Source: Thunnus maccoyii
Taxonomy: Eukaryota > Chordata > Actinopteri > Scombriformes > Scombridae
Length of the DNA stretch: 64,000 nt
Direction: 5' to 3'
Assembly: GCF_910596095.1 (NCBI RefSeq)
Contig: NC_056540.1
Coordinates: 26,232,501 to 26,296,500 of the forward strand
The stretch's first letter is position 1; every line of letters starts with the position of its first letter. Below are positions 42,201 to 56,900 of the stretch, piece after piece. The notes beneath the pieces are model-generated. The model did not search any database, was not told the origin of the DNA, and was given only the letters and a program-made list of their open reading frames with translations. Position numbers and translations under genes: made by a program.

Positions 42201-44907
42201 GTGCTGTAGCTGAAAGTGTATTTCAAGTCGCCAGTGAGCAGGCTTGCAGTGTGTTGGTGGGTGCCATTGCTGTCAAACATATACAGCTCCTGTGCATCAG
42301 GGGAAGCTACCTCATATGTACTGACGCCTGAAGTCAAAGTTGGCCCGTTTCTAGAGATGGCCCGGATGCGGATGTTGCCCAGGTCTGCCACATAGAGTGT
42401 TCCATCTGGAGCTGCCACTAAAGAAGACGGAGCATTGAGCCTTGCATCTTTGGCATAGCCGTCCCCTGTCTGGTAACAGTCACAGTTGGCATCGTTTTTG
42501 CAATCACAGTCGGAGGGAGACCCGGCCAAATGCGTTATCTCGCCATCCACAGAAACCTTCCGGATCCTGCTCATCTTTCTCTCATCTGTCTCCGCTATGT
42601 AGATGGCCCCATGGAAAGATATGGCAATGGAAACAGCAGATTCTAGAGGGGTTAACTGCGCCCTTTGACCACCAGCCACACCACGCTCCAGTCCAGCTAA
42701 TGGGCAATGGATAGGACGGCCAGCTGCAATACTCACTTGACCATTCTCTGTGATGCGCAGCACTATATTGTTGTCCAAGACATAGAGCGAATTGTCCATG
42801 GGGCTAATTGCTAGGTCTGTGGGCCACTCCAAAATCACCTGAAAAACAGGACATTATTAGATTATTGTCACTTTCTTCACAAGAACATTATTATAAATTT
42901 GATATGAAATTCAATTTCAGCTGTTTACTCAAAGGCACAAATACATTTGCATTGTACTCATGTAGCACCCACACAGAGAAGCTTAAAATTAGTATGCTAT
43001 AAACAAAGTACAGCCCTCTGTTCCAGTTGTCTCAGACAAACAATATATTTTCACATAAGAGATTTCTGTCTGCTTCAAAAGGTGAAAAATGTCTAGTTGA
43101 TGATGGCTGGTGAGGGATCAAATGTGACCTTTTAGTTGCGGGGTACTCTCCTATTATGCTAGTTTGTCAAATTTGGAATATATGATTTCAATGTGCCTGG
43201 AGGAGAGCAGAATGAACATGTGACGACGGAACCTTTGGGTTATAAGATTAGCTCTTATCTTCATGTTGTTTTGATCCCTGCACTCCTTAAAGACTTTAAC
43301 CTGTGTTACTACTAATACATGAATTTAAAGGATAATTCTGGCCACAGTGACTGTCTAAGGGAAACTTTGGTATTTTTTCAATCTGGACCCTATTTTCCCA
43401 TCTTTTTGTGTCTAAGTGACTAATGGGGACAACAGTTTTTGAAATGGGTCCAGCATTGAGTGAGAGAGCTGCAGCTGGCAGCCGTAAACAGGCTGTAATC
43501 CAATGGGGCATTTGCGCCCTGTCAATGTACGCCCATTAAAAGTGCTTGTTTTTGCCACTGACAGGCTCAGATTGTCATTATAAGTGTCTAACAACATTAT
43601 GGAAAGAGAAGGAAAACATTTTTCTTTACCTTTCACTTGATCCAGTCTGTTTGTTATTGTGTCTAACCAAGTCTCGCTTGTCTCATTCTGAAATCTCGCG
43701 AGAGTTGAGTTGTTGTTGAAATCAGATAAATAATCAGCCAACACTTTGAAAATCTTCAAGATAACACTAGGAGACGCTTTCTGTACTCCAACACATCAAA
43801 CTCCTCCCGGCACACCTCTCTCCAACTGATTTTGACAACAGCTCAACTCTTGCAAGATTTCAGAACGAGACTTCAGACTGGATCAAGAGAAAGGTAAAGA
43901 AAAACATTAATTTCTCTGTAGGAATTCTTTCTATAATGTTGTCAGACACTTATAATAACAATCTGAGCCTGTCAGTGGCAAAAATAAGCTCTTTTGGTGG
44001 ACATACATTGACGGGTCGCTATTGCCCCGTCGGATTACATCGCAGCCCGTTTAGCGGCTGCAGGCTCCAGGACTCTTGATTAATATTGGACCAATTTCAA
44101 AAATTCTTGTCCCCATTAATCACTTATACAAAAAGATGACAAAATAGGGTCCAGGTTCAAAATGTTGAAGTTTCCCTTTAAAAACTTTCTAGTATGCCCT
44201 CTCTCCCTTCAAAGTGTTTAAGTTTTACATGGTACTATTTGACAAAGATAAAATGTGACATTTGAATTAAAAAATTCAAACTAAGTGAAGGAGCGGGGCT
44301 TCATCCACTGTGAGGCTATTGTAAAGCTGCCAAAATAACCTTGAGTATGCACTTCACACCTTCCTGCTCCATTTGTGCTGTACTGACTGGTGCTGCAACC
44401 TGAGTGAGAGACTCCCCATTGGGCGATCAATTAAGTATATCAAATTAAATTAAAAATTACGTACAAAATATTCCACACATAAAAAATTATAGCAGTATTA
44501 ACTAAATCTTGGATAAATAAGAAGTGAATATTATAATCCAAAGCTATAACCCAGGCCAACTATAACAGTCTGCTCGTCAGAAATGTGTCAGCGAATAAAA
44601 AGCATATTTGTAACAGTGCATACGGTTGGCCTGGCCTTTAAATGTATAATTGTGTCATTAAAACTGTCAAAATGCTCCTGAATTGTGCTTTTCCACAGGG
44701 TGATAAATAATAAAGCACGCTGCCTTTGAGGCTGCCACTAGTTAAACTGCACCGAGCCAATTCTCTAGTTAGGATGCCTGAGGATCGCACGGTCTCGCCA
44801 AAACCATCTTTATTGGCTCGTACCAAATGACTTAGTTAATTAGCAAAAAGTGACAAGCTTAATCCTTTGTCTTCATGTTCTCTTTCGTTCTCCCCCCTTC
44901 ATGTTCA

Positions 44908-44946
<39 letters not shown>

Positions 44947-47900
44947 CTGATTGCTTTCTGTTTACATTAAAATGTCTTTATGATGCCAATGAACAACCTT
45001 TAATTTTCTCCCTAGCTCTAATTTCTACTAATGTGTCTGGTATTATCTGACCTCATGATCAAGCTGATCTGCATTAAAAATCTAATTAAAATTTAAATTG
45101 GTAAATGGACTGCATTTACATAGTGCCTTTGTACTCTACCGACCACTGAAAGCGCTTTACAACACTTGTCAACATTCACCAATTCACACACACACATTCA
45201 TACCCCGATGGCAAAGGGTGCCATGCAAGGTGCTAACCTGCTCATTAGGAGCGATATAGCACTTTTTATCCAAAGCGCTTTACAATGGTTCTAATGCTCA
45301 CTCACCCATTCACACACACACACAAACACACACATACACACACACACTGATCGCAAAGCCACCGGGAGCAATTTGGGTTTCAGTATCTTGCCCAAGGACA
45401 CTTTGACATGCAGACTGAAAGAGCCGGGGATCAGAACCACCTCTTGATTGGTGGACGAGCCATTCTACCTCCTGAGCCACAGCCGCCCCAAATTGGTTAG
45501 TTAAAAAAAAAAAAACTAAAATAATAAATAAAATGAAAAAGCCCATTGTTGTGTCTGGTGCACACATGTTAGACGTAGGAGAAGAACCTGATCCTGCAGC
45601 AATTTCATTCTCGACAGCCAATCCACTTAAAATTCACTTTCTGCACAAACCAGGGTACAGGAGATGCTATGAATGCATCACATTTCATATGATAAAAGCC
45701 TTTTATGGTTTTTATTTTCTTCATTATTCATCTTAAGTCAGATCTCAAAATTCTAAAGGAGTGAAATGAGGAGGGATATTAATGTTTAAGCACAGTGAGC
45801 TGCACCTCTACTTTGGAAGACGTGTTGTGGTATTGTAATGTTATAACCTATTGTGTAGGGATATGGGCACTGCTTTTATGACAGCTCACTCAAGGTAAAT
45901 CGTAAATTTTGTTGGACGAAGCAGGCCGTCGTCAGATACTGCCGAAGAAAAGGTTTTTTTTGTGGGACCAACTCACTACCAAAGGCTGCTTCATTATCAT
46001 GTATGGTGAAGTGTCCTCAATCCTGAGAATTTCTAGTGGAACACTAAACACTAATTCAACTCCAGCCACATCAAAACAAGCCCCCCACACTGAGTAATTA
46101 TTCTTCCTTCCATATCATCTACCGTGACCTGAAAACCCATCTCTTCAATAAACACTTCATGCCTCCACTTCCTGCCTAAATCACATCCTCCTTCTAGCAC
46201 ATATTTTCCTCCTGTACTTTCAGAGAAAAATGTTCTGCTCTTGTCTAGTTGAGAGCAAAACAAAAAAAAAAGAAGAAGAAAGTGCTTTTTTCTTCGTCTG
46301 TGTTATTTCTTCGGGAATGTATACCTCTAATGTTAGTGTTCAAGGAATCTCAGCTTATTCCAATAGTGTGTCTGCACATTTCTCTGGATAATATACTGTA
46401 TATCAGTTAAATTCCTATTTCTAGTTATGTACACTTAACCTGAAAATCCTCCTGGTTGAGATAAGCAGCAATAACAATGTGTTATAAACTAACCACTAAT
46501 TAACTATGAATAAAACTGTCAATAAGAATCATTTAAAACATCTCATCCTAGAAACAACCTGATCTGATAATGCATATAGAGTAACACAACCAATCTCTAA
46601 TATCCCCCAAAATACTGACAGCCAGAAAAGAGAGCAGACAGTTTCTGCAGCAACAATTTAAATTCACAAGAAGAGACCTGTTTCTTGTAATTTTAAATTT
46701 AATTGCAGAAGGTTCTAGGCAGAGGGAGCAGCATGTCAAAAAAGCTGTTTTGCCTAGTTTAGTGAAGAATTTTGGAACTGATAATAATAATAAAGGTATT
46801 GAGGTAAATGTTTACAAAAATGCCCCTCAATGTCCTTTTCTTAGTTGCCCAAAAAGATTGTCATATATTAAGTATTACTTAATATAATATATATATATAT
46901 ATATTATATTATATATAATTATATAACACTGCATATCAATAATGAGTCATGGGTGAGAAAAAAGGAGGGTTAGAGGGTCGGGGGCACAAGGTGGCACTGT
47001 GACATGCTCTGTGTGAGCATGGAGGCAGGGTTAATAGCTGTCTGGCACTTCAGTGTATAAGTCACCTGATTGATGTCCATGCTGTTGTCACAGGTCAGAG
47101 GGCGAGCCGATGTCAAGTCATTGGAACCAAGGAAAGTGGAGATGATGCCGTTCTGGTCAACCTTTCGGATCGTTGTGCCATCAACGAAATAAATCAAACC
47201 ATTCTTGTCCACGGTGATGCCTGTTGACATCAGGTAAGAGGGAGTAAAAAAAGGGAGAAAAGAAGGAGAAAAAAAAAGACTTGTGATAACAGGAAAACAT
47301 GGTAGATATGTGGCATCTGTGCTTGCATGACTCAGTGGACGGAACATGGTGGATACATGTGTCAAGCTTGCCTTCCCATTATTCAGGTCACTGCAAAAAG
47401 CACAGCCATCAATAATTCACAGGCTGCTTTTGTGGTATTAAATAATTTCTCAGGCAGAAGTGGGAAAGGCTGTATTCATACGGTATATATGCACTTGCCA
47501 CGTCTTGTAACCCTCCTCTCTAAAAAAGGACCGCAGAAGGTGAGGGTGTCAATGAATGGTCCGTTTGGGAGATTTTTTGACATCAGCAGTCATCAATGAT
47601 CTGCGGACCATTTGAGAAATGAATGAGCGAGGGAGTGGAAATGACAGCTTTGGCCAATTTTAGATGAAAGGGGTGAAAGACAGGCAGTTGCCATGGTGAC
47701 GACTGTGGACTAAATTGTCTCAATGATTGAGTGTCAGCTCAGAGTTGTAAGTCGCAGCCAAGCCAGTGTGGAGTTGCAATAACCATTTGTCCCAAACTGG
47801 GAAAATACATTAACGGGCCATGCCAGCATCCACATCATTCTCCGTGTTGCCATGCTGCTTAATAGAGACCGGTACCTATGGGAATTCAGTCATACCTCAC

Positions 47901-50900
47901 ATGCAGGGAGACTATTTTTCATTCCTCACACTGGTTTAAACACATTGTGGTTTTGGATCTGATTCTGATTCTAATCATAGAGGTGTGGGTCCCAGGAATG
48001 TGTGTGTGTGTTACGGGGGGGTGTTCCCAGTAAGCATTGATAACCCACCTGTGGACCAAAACAAGCAGTGGGGTGAACCATAAGAACACTGCTGACCAGG
48101 AAACAGCAGGGGTTGCCACCATAGTGAAAGACTGTTTTTTTTTTTGAGTCGGGGGGCGAATTTAAAATGTTCTGGTTCAGGTTAAACTTCATTTTTACCT
48201 TCAGAGTATGATTTCATTTTCAATGAAGTCTTTAAAAGCTTCTGTGGAAGGTGAGTGGTTTGGTTTGACCTGTGGCTAGGTCTGCACAAGATTGCTTTCT
48301 GCTAAAACATTGACGAGCCAAGGGAGCCCACAGTGACTCCTTGGGAGCTGGCTATTTGACAGTCTGAGATTCTCAGACAGATGAAAAGTGTCACATTTGA
48401 GCAGAGTTCACCAAATGTCTGAGAGGAGAAAAAAATGGAGCCATCTGCTCTTTCTTCTCTGGTCTCGGCTTCCACCCACTTCATCATTAGAGTCGCTCCA
48501 CTCAAGCCTTTATCACCCAGCTAAAGCTGAGCTATTGCAGTTGGCATTCAGAGCGGGCAACAACTAGTGCAAAAACAATTCATCTTAGCCTTTTCATCCA
48601 GAAGAATTTATGGAAAAGTGAGCAATCCAACCACAAATGGCACAGACAGCCATGTGCTATTTCAATGCAGACCACAAGTTGTGCATAGCAGGTACTGACT
48701 TGTGAGTAGTTATAACTGCAGTATAAGCTTTAAAGGCCTGGAGACTTTACTTTCACAAGAGCTGTTTGAAACAAAGCCACAAGCAGAATCAAGTATAAAT
48801 TTTAAAAAATATTTACTGGAATACCCAATTATGCAAAATAAATTGGGGATTACATTTCTGGAGGTTAAAACAACAACCTTATGATATGCAGCAGAAATGC
48901 ACATCTTGAATTTACAAAGCTCCTTTTTTTCCCCAGTTGAACATCCTGCTTAATTATACCTCAACACATGATCCAAAGCCTAAATTCATCCATGAAAACA
49001 AGTAGGCCCAGATCTGACACAGAGCCCAATGCACACATAAATTTAAATCTAGCAGTTGCCAGTCATGACTGAGAAACCTATCACCATGTCCCACCCCCTT
49101 CATTTGAGTACAACATCTTCATTAGTTTTAAATGATACCTTTGGGTCCAGTGAGAGAGGCCTCTGGAGCTTTGCCTCCATCACCACAGTGGTTCTCATCA
49201 AAAGGCAGACAGTGTTCCCCAGTTCCTGCCACCACCTCCGCATTCGACTGCAGATCCTTGGTGCCGGTTAAGATTTTTGGTCGGTAGATCCTCCGGGAGT
49301 TTGTGTCTGACACGTACAGCTGGCCGGATACCGGGTCAGTTGCCAGGTAATACCGGTGTGCCGGGTTGTTACTGCATTCAAGACAATAACTTGGTTATAT
49401 ATGGTAATTGCAGACAAAAATTGCCCTTTTCTTATGATGCAGTTGAATTGTCCTTTAATGGCACCAATTTCCCCCTAAAATTTGATCTAATGCAATCATC
49501 TTTCAAACACTTTAAAACCTGTAAACCCCAATTGACCCCAGATGAAATTTAGCCTGACTTTTCCTCTGAATAAAACATTTTGAGTTAAGAATATTATTAA
49601 CAGTTGATTCCATTATACCTCTCTAGGGAGGCAGGAACATTGTTTTCATTACACATTACATTTTTCAAGTTGTCTAAATAGGAAACACTTTTTAGAAAAT
49701 GTGCTCAGTATATCCTAGGGAATACAGAAAGGTGTATTGTTTAAACACTATTAGCGAGCAATAATGAAATTAGGGAATCCATGTATTTTTTAAAAAATTG
49801 CATTAAAAGAGATGACAGAAAGATAATACCAATCAGGTTGTGTTCTTAGCATTTAAGCTGCCATTAAAAATCTTATTTTCTAAAACACACACACACCCTA
49901 AGCAACTAATTAAGTGTAACTTATTTTTTTCCAGTCACTTGCAGCTTAAAATACAAACCTTATTATCAATTTAAAATTAGTAGCAACATTGTCATGAACG
50001 CGGATAATGAACTGAAAAGGAAAATAATGTTGTGGAAAAACTGTGAAGAATTTCCACAGCAGGAAAAAAAGGGGGGGGAGCCTTTGAGAGTGAAAAGTAG
50101 AAGACAGAAGGTTGAAAAGATGGAAGTCAAACAGAATTTAACAGGATACCACTGCAGCGGGGTTCCAGTATGCAAAGCAGAAATGACAACTTATGTGCCA
50201 GATCCTTTCATTTCATTTGTTATCACTTCCCTGTGGGACTTTAGAAATCACTGAAATGACTGGCTTATGTTAACTAAGTGCAACAACTAATGGCAGTGCA
50301 TCTTGTTCTGCTTATTTGCATTCTTTTAACCATCTCATAATAGATCTAACCCCGTCTGAATCGGAGAGCAAATGTATTAAGGATTAGGATTCAAAAGAGA
50401 ACATGTGACTGACTAAAATTTAGACATGAAGAAAGCCAATTAAAGCATCATTTTATGTGACGTCCCATTTAAACAAGCTCAAAATGTTGAAAAACGATTG
50501 AATTAACCTTTTCTATTAAGGCACAGTGTTGATACATAACACGTGCTTAAGTGCCATTAAAGAGCCCGAAATAGAGGCAGTTAACATGAAAGATAGCTCG
50601 CTTTACAGTGCAGTCATAAACATGGCTTCTCTGCTTGTACTCCAGCTTAATGGTACCTCAGTCAATACTGGTTGGCTTTGGAAATGGATAATGTGATGGC
50701 AAAATAAATGTGGCAATGAAACATCTTTATAAAATGATGAAGATAGAGTCATAAACCTTGACAGCTATTATGAGTCAAAGTAAATGCTCAAAATAGGTGG
50801 CTGCTATCAAATTCCTATAAAGAATTCAGCAAGACATACACTAAGAGCCCTTTCCTTTACAGTCAACCTTTAGGGGATGAACACAATAAATGATACACCT

Positions 50901-53900
50901 GTACAACATTAAGCAGTCCAATATAAAAGCGCCGTGCTGAATGCAATCTTTGTGAAGCTTCTGATGGTAAGATAGATGTATGGTAAGTTGTGAGGCTTTA
51001 CTGTGCGGTCTTATATCTTATATGTTGTTTACAAAAAACGGCTGCAGAAATCACCACTCGACACCTCTTTGGCAGTCTCAGCAAAAACTAACATCCACCA
51101 CCTGACTGCTCTCAGAACAGGTGGTGACTGATGCTTCTATATGTAGGTTCATCTGTCACTACATAAGGAGAGTTTGAACATACCCATCCCAAGTTGTGAC
51201 CCAGGCGCTAGCGCAGGTGCTGTCATCTCAAGATGAGACTAATCAGAACCCTTCAATTGATCAAGAATTCAGGAGTGTGGTATCAACCTGCCCAAGCATT
51301 CACATGTCACAAGCACTCACTTGTCACTCTGCGTCTACGCTCCCTTCACTGGCTTCCTGTAGTAGCTTAAATTAGGTTCAACACCTTGTTGTAGGCCAAG
51401 AATGAAACGTCACCTGACTACCTTCAGACAATGGTTCAACGCTGACCTGTAGCAAAATGTCTCTAATCTGCTTCTCTTCGGATCGTTTGGTCTTGACCAA
51501 ATTTAAGGGGACAAAATGATTGATTGTGGCCATTTAGGATTCACATAAACAAACCAAAAGTAGACATATGAGTCATATGGACTGACATTGATCTGGACAC
51601 TTATGGAGCTCTATCATCGAACATGCACAGAGCTTGGGAGGAAAATCAAAACTAACTAACTGACCAATAAGTCTTGCACTGCACTGTAAGGCTTTATTTG
51701 TCTTTTGGTGGCCACATAGAGCTTTTACAAGGCTCTTACAGAAACATCTGGATATGGGCATTAATCAAAACTGTACTGGACCAGAAATGTTATAGTAATG
51801 GGCAGCTGAAATCAGATGAAAGGGGTGACTATGTGTGTTTTATTGAAACTTGAGGCAGGAAATGGCTTCTGTTATTATCAGACAATTGAGTATATTAGTT
51901 TAAATTCATACAAAATTTACATATCTATATCACATAATCTTGCTGTAGGTCCAGTAACCATAATTATTAGTCCAGTTCACAATTTCATTCCCTGTAGCAC
52001 CTTTTGCATTTGTGGTCATTTAATCACTAAAGCAACCTCATTTCAACCATCTTTGCTTGGTCGTTTGGTGTTGTCTTAATCATGAATACAAAGCAGTTGT
52101 GTAAGCCCTCAGGATCAGAGCATCTGCCAAACACCATAACGGTAAATGTAATTATAAGCTTCACAGTGGTACTGTTTATTGCAGCGCTATTGTACTAGAC
52201 TGAATTGCACTTGGTGCACAGATGTTAATAGTATATATGTTATACTAACTTGCTTTTCCATATTTATACCACTACAGTTTAAATGTGTCAAGGTTTCTAG
52301 TCATTTCATCAACAGTTACATTGCACAACTCCTGATAGACTGCGCACACCTCCTCTTATACAGCTATAATTAAGCTATAATTTTTTTGTAATAATTACAC
52401 ATGGGGGGGTTATTCATATATTTATAAAGATGATGACAAAGGTGTATGGAAAGGAAGAGACAACATGCGCTAAGATAATACACCTACCTGTGTCTAAAGT
52501 CTTTATTTCTATGACAAAGCACGCAAGGAGAAGGAAAACAGAGAAAGAGAATCAAGATAATGAAATTGGCAAATCTTAAAAGGGATACTTTTTTTCATTT
52601 TCAGTTTCAGGTTGTTGTTTTTTTTCCAATCAGACAATTTTCTTGTTGTAGGAATAACTGTTATAGAGGTAAATAGTAGCTAGTGCAAACAATGACTGAA
52701 AAGTTGAAAACAAAATGGAGCCTTTTTTTTCTCCTCACAGTGTCAAGTGAGGAAAAACAAACTGCTGAAACCTGGAAAGTCAAAAGTATCCCCTTAAAGG
52801 ATCAACACAGCCACTAGAGAAAGTCGCAGGCAATGACAATCCGTTTGGCAGAAAGTGGAGAGGCAGGGCTTTGGCTGAGAGTTACTACCCGCAGAGAGGA
52901 AAATATGTACTCCTATCTCCATAAAGCCCCATCCTGCATTACCTCTGCTTTTCTCAATTTGGCCACTCATATTGAAATATTGATTCTGCCACTTGTTACA
53001 TTGCCCAGTGCAGCCAGAATCTAAATAAAGACTAACAGCAGTTGACAAAGGTTCTGTAAAACCCATATGGAGTATCTGGACTCTTAATAACAAGCATACA
53101 TACCAAAAAATGAAACAATTTTGGTGGTTACATCAAATAGAGCATAAGCAATTAGACTTTTTTTCCATTTGTACTGGTTTAAATCTGGACAGCAAGCTGC
53201 CTTCTAATCTGAACTAAAGTTCCCTTAGTGTGTCTTATATGTTTGTCTTATATGATTCAATTGAATGTAGCCAACACGAGTCCACATGGTAGTGTTTTGT
53301 GTTTCTCTCCTTGTAAACAGAGTAAAATAGTTGCTTGGAGACACAAACCATTTCTTAAACCATTATTTATCTAGGAAACAGCTGCTGAGCGTGCATGCTC
53401 CTTTACAGCTGCAACCTGTTTCCCATTTATACTGTTACACACATTTCTGCCAGAGAGCTGCCTTAGAGTGATGCTTAGTACTGCACAGGTACATCGACAG
53501 GTTTACTGAGGTAGAGGAGGAATGTTTTTTTAATTCTTGAAATTTAAATTGTTGGTGTGGGGATATATGAACTTCTGCATGATCTTAGCAGAAATCTGCA
53601 AACCACATAATGTACACCAACATTTTGGGGAACAGTGTGGTGACCCATGTCCCGTTAAGGCAGTTTTCATATGTCTGTCATGTACGTGTCTGAATAAGGA
53701 TGATGGCCCAATATACATTTAATCAACATCTGCCACTTTGAAATAAGCCAACTGGCCGAATCAGAGTCATTGCTGAGAGAAGCCAACTTGGCAAGAGGGT
53801 GTAAATCATCCCAATTACACGCTGAAGACAGGATGTCTTTCCTAATTATGGAGATGGATAGGGAAAAGATTTCAAGTTTCTATGGGTAAGGAAGAGATGT

Positions 53901-56900
53901 GTGTGACTGAAAGTCTGTCCACTATGCCATTTTGGTTTTACTCTCCACACTGAACTAAATGCAGAAATGCAAAGTGGGACCCAAAATATACTCTGTTGGA
54001 GTCCATATTTTTCATATCTGAATATTTTTTTAGGGGTCAACTACAGCACAGTATGTTGCCTGATTTTGTGTGTTTCATGTTCAAATTCTCAATTCAAAAT
54101 CTATAACACAAAACACTACCATGAAGTATCACCTTTCATCTTGACTATGAAAATTCTTCATACAGTTTATACTTACTTAAACCTTGGATTTTGTACCATT
54201 TAGTGAAGGGGCAGAGGTAAAGTTTCAACAAGTTGCGCAATAAATGTTCTGTTTTTTAAATCAACAAACTAAGAGTAACATGCACTTGAGCTTACCTCAG
54301 CTCCATGATACTTGTGACATTGCCAGATGGGTAGATGCGACGGATATAGTTGAAATCTCCAACGTACAGACTACCATCGATGCCCCATGCCAGAGCCACT
54401 GGCGCCAACAGCTTGTTGCCTTGGGCCTGACCATTACAGCTGGGGCATGAGATGCTTCTACGCCGCCCGTTCCCCATGACAGTGGAGATCACAGGAGGCT
54501 GCAGAGAGATGAACTGGTTCTCCCCGCTGCCTTTGTAAAGAATGCCTGGGAAACAAAACACCAGACATGAGTGGTTGCAGATACTAGGATCATTATTTAT
54601 TTTATTTATTCAACCAGAAAGTCTGTTGAGATACTCTTGCAGCTAATATGGAAATACACACATCCAATTTACAACACTATAAATAACATATTAAAGGAGA
54701 AGCTCACCAGTTCAGGAAATGCTCTTATTTGCTCTCTTGCTGAGAGTTAGATGAGAAGATCAATACTACTCTCCCAGGAGTTAGAGGGGAGGATTGATGT
54801 GGGAAGGGTTAATGGGATGATATGATTTTTTTTTCTTTTCTTTAAAGTATGGAGCTAGCACCGGGGGACAATTAGCTTAGCTCTTTGTCCAACATTCAAA
54901 AATATTCAACCTACTATTAAAAGGGACAGCCCACCCATTTCACATATTACGTTTCTTTATTCGCCACAAAGAGTACCACTCAGCCTGTGAAAACAGTTGT
55001 CTAATGTACTATGTTGCTTAGGAGGGAGCTTTCCAAAGTTGAAGTAATAACCCTGGTGACATCATCAGGATCATCTCAGCATAAGCTTGAGACTTTATTT
55101 TTAACAGAAAGCCTGCATTACAAACTGGAGGTGTTGGGTTTGAAAGAAGTGAGCTTGATTATGGGGAATGTAGGATCCAGTGTTTTTATTGTTTTACCCA
55201 AATTAGACTATGACTGGAAAGTATTGTTCTTGCAACTGCATTTATACACTTTTTTCTTACTCAAATGTAGTTTAACCATGCCATGCGATATGCTACTTCA
55301 GTAAATATTACTGGGACCACTACAGAAAATTGCAGATGAACATTTTATTTCCAGGAATTCACACTATAGACACTACCACTGACTATCCCTGTAACAAATT
55401 GGTCACAGTCTTGTAGTCTTGTTTAAATGTGTCTCTTGTGAGTCTCCCAACTTCATGAAAGTGCAAAACTAATTTGCTGTAGTACCCCTTTAACACATCG
55501 TATGAACTTGGAAATAGAGGTAAAACAAAGTTGACCATTCCTTTTTGACCTTACTAGACACAATGTCATCATAACTAAAATGATAAACGGCTCATTAAAC
55601 ATAGTTTAAGGGTGTTTGATTATGCTCTCATAATACTGTTCACCCTGCCCTTAAATTTTGTTTTGTTCACATTTATAGTACAGAAACTCCTCTGTATCAG
55701 CTAGTCAGTTGTACTTCAGAGGCGGCAACAGCCTTTTTTAAGGTTGCCCTCAGTACACCACTGATATGAGTTTCCTAAAGGTTGAGAAATTATGGTTTAA
55801 GTGAGTTTTGTTTATGTTATTGCGATCAAAGACCAGAAAGTGATGAGATTTAAATAGTGCAGGGAGTGGATTCAGCACACAGGCAACCAGTTGACCATAA
55901 AGTCACCTTCAGTCCCATGCATAATTATGAAACTGCTTCAGTGGGTTTATGAAAACCCTCCACAAAGCTGAAGTATATTTTATGTAAAATAAAGTTCTTT
56001 TAACTTGACAGGGAGCCTGTTTTCCCCAAGTCACAGAGAGGTGGTTAACATAAGTATGGTGCACTGTACCTCCCCCTAACAGTGCATACATTTCACTGAG
56101 GACTCACCAAATTTGGTGAGTCACTACAGATGAATATTTTAACAAGAAGCAGATATAACTGACTTTTTAGGGGGGGGGGGGGTACTGATATAGTGGGACT
56201 CTCTTCAAAGGGGAAAATACATCAAAGGGAAGAAGTGCATGCTGGAAGCACTTAATTATTCACATCCAGCAACTTGTTTGAATTCACACTGCCTCTGTCC
56301 TAATTAGTAGATCTATGACACCACTGAATGGCCATATAATGTCGTTCTCCCACAGCGTTATCCCGAAAGCCATCGTAACCCTCGATGTATGTGAAATCGA
56401 GCGTGCAGCCATGCTGCTTGTCCCTTCTCTGATTAGTTCCTTTCATTGATTTAATTGATTGAAGGGCAAATTCAAATGAAGGCACGGTCTGGGGAGACTC
56501 TTGACAGGACAATCTGACCAATCCGTCTTTTGTATCCAAGAGCATTATACATGAGCCTCTAACAAAGACAAATAGGTCCAGGGGATGGCTTTATGCGTGA
56601 CGCCATCAAACGTGTGACCTTGGGACTTTAATTGAACTGTGATCCATGTGTCTGCTCAATGAATGAAACACTCAGTGAGATTTTCATCACACTGATTGTT
56701 TGACGCTACACTCGGAAACATAGCTACAAATAACAAATAAGCTATGTAATCTGTCTAGAATGTTAATGTCTGTTTGCTCAATAGCTCCTTAACATTCTCA
56801 GGAAAGACAAAGACGTTTCCAATATTCGGGAGCCTAATGCAGTGTGTAGGACATGGATCAGTTGCAGCAGTACAGCAGTCTAGCAGTTTGGCTGACGTTC

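Larger units (their letters stand above)
42839..47065 (-). other. Repeat-rich tenm2 intron
   Basis: A 4.2-kb intron. It holds the large foldback element (43324-44182), a CA microsatellite, a SINE and associated repeat (about 45099-45487), a possible LINE scrap near 46120, and an AT-rich low-complexity stretch near 46880-46925. Confidence 0.65.

Noticed and set aside
45310..45621. A 103-codon minus-strand open frame
   Set aside because: It reads through the SINE and CA repeat, so it is not a gene.
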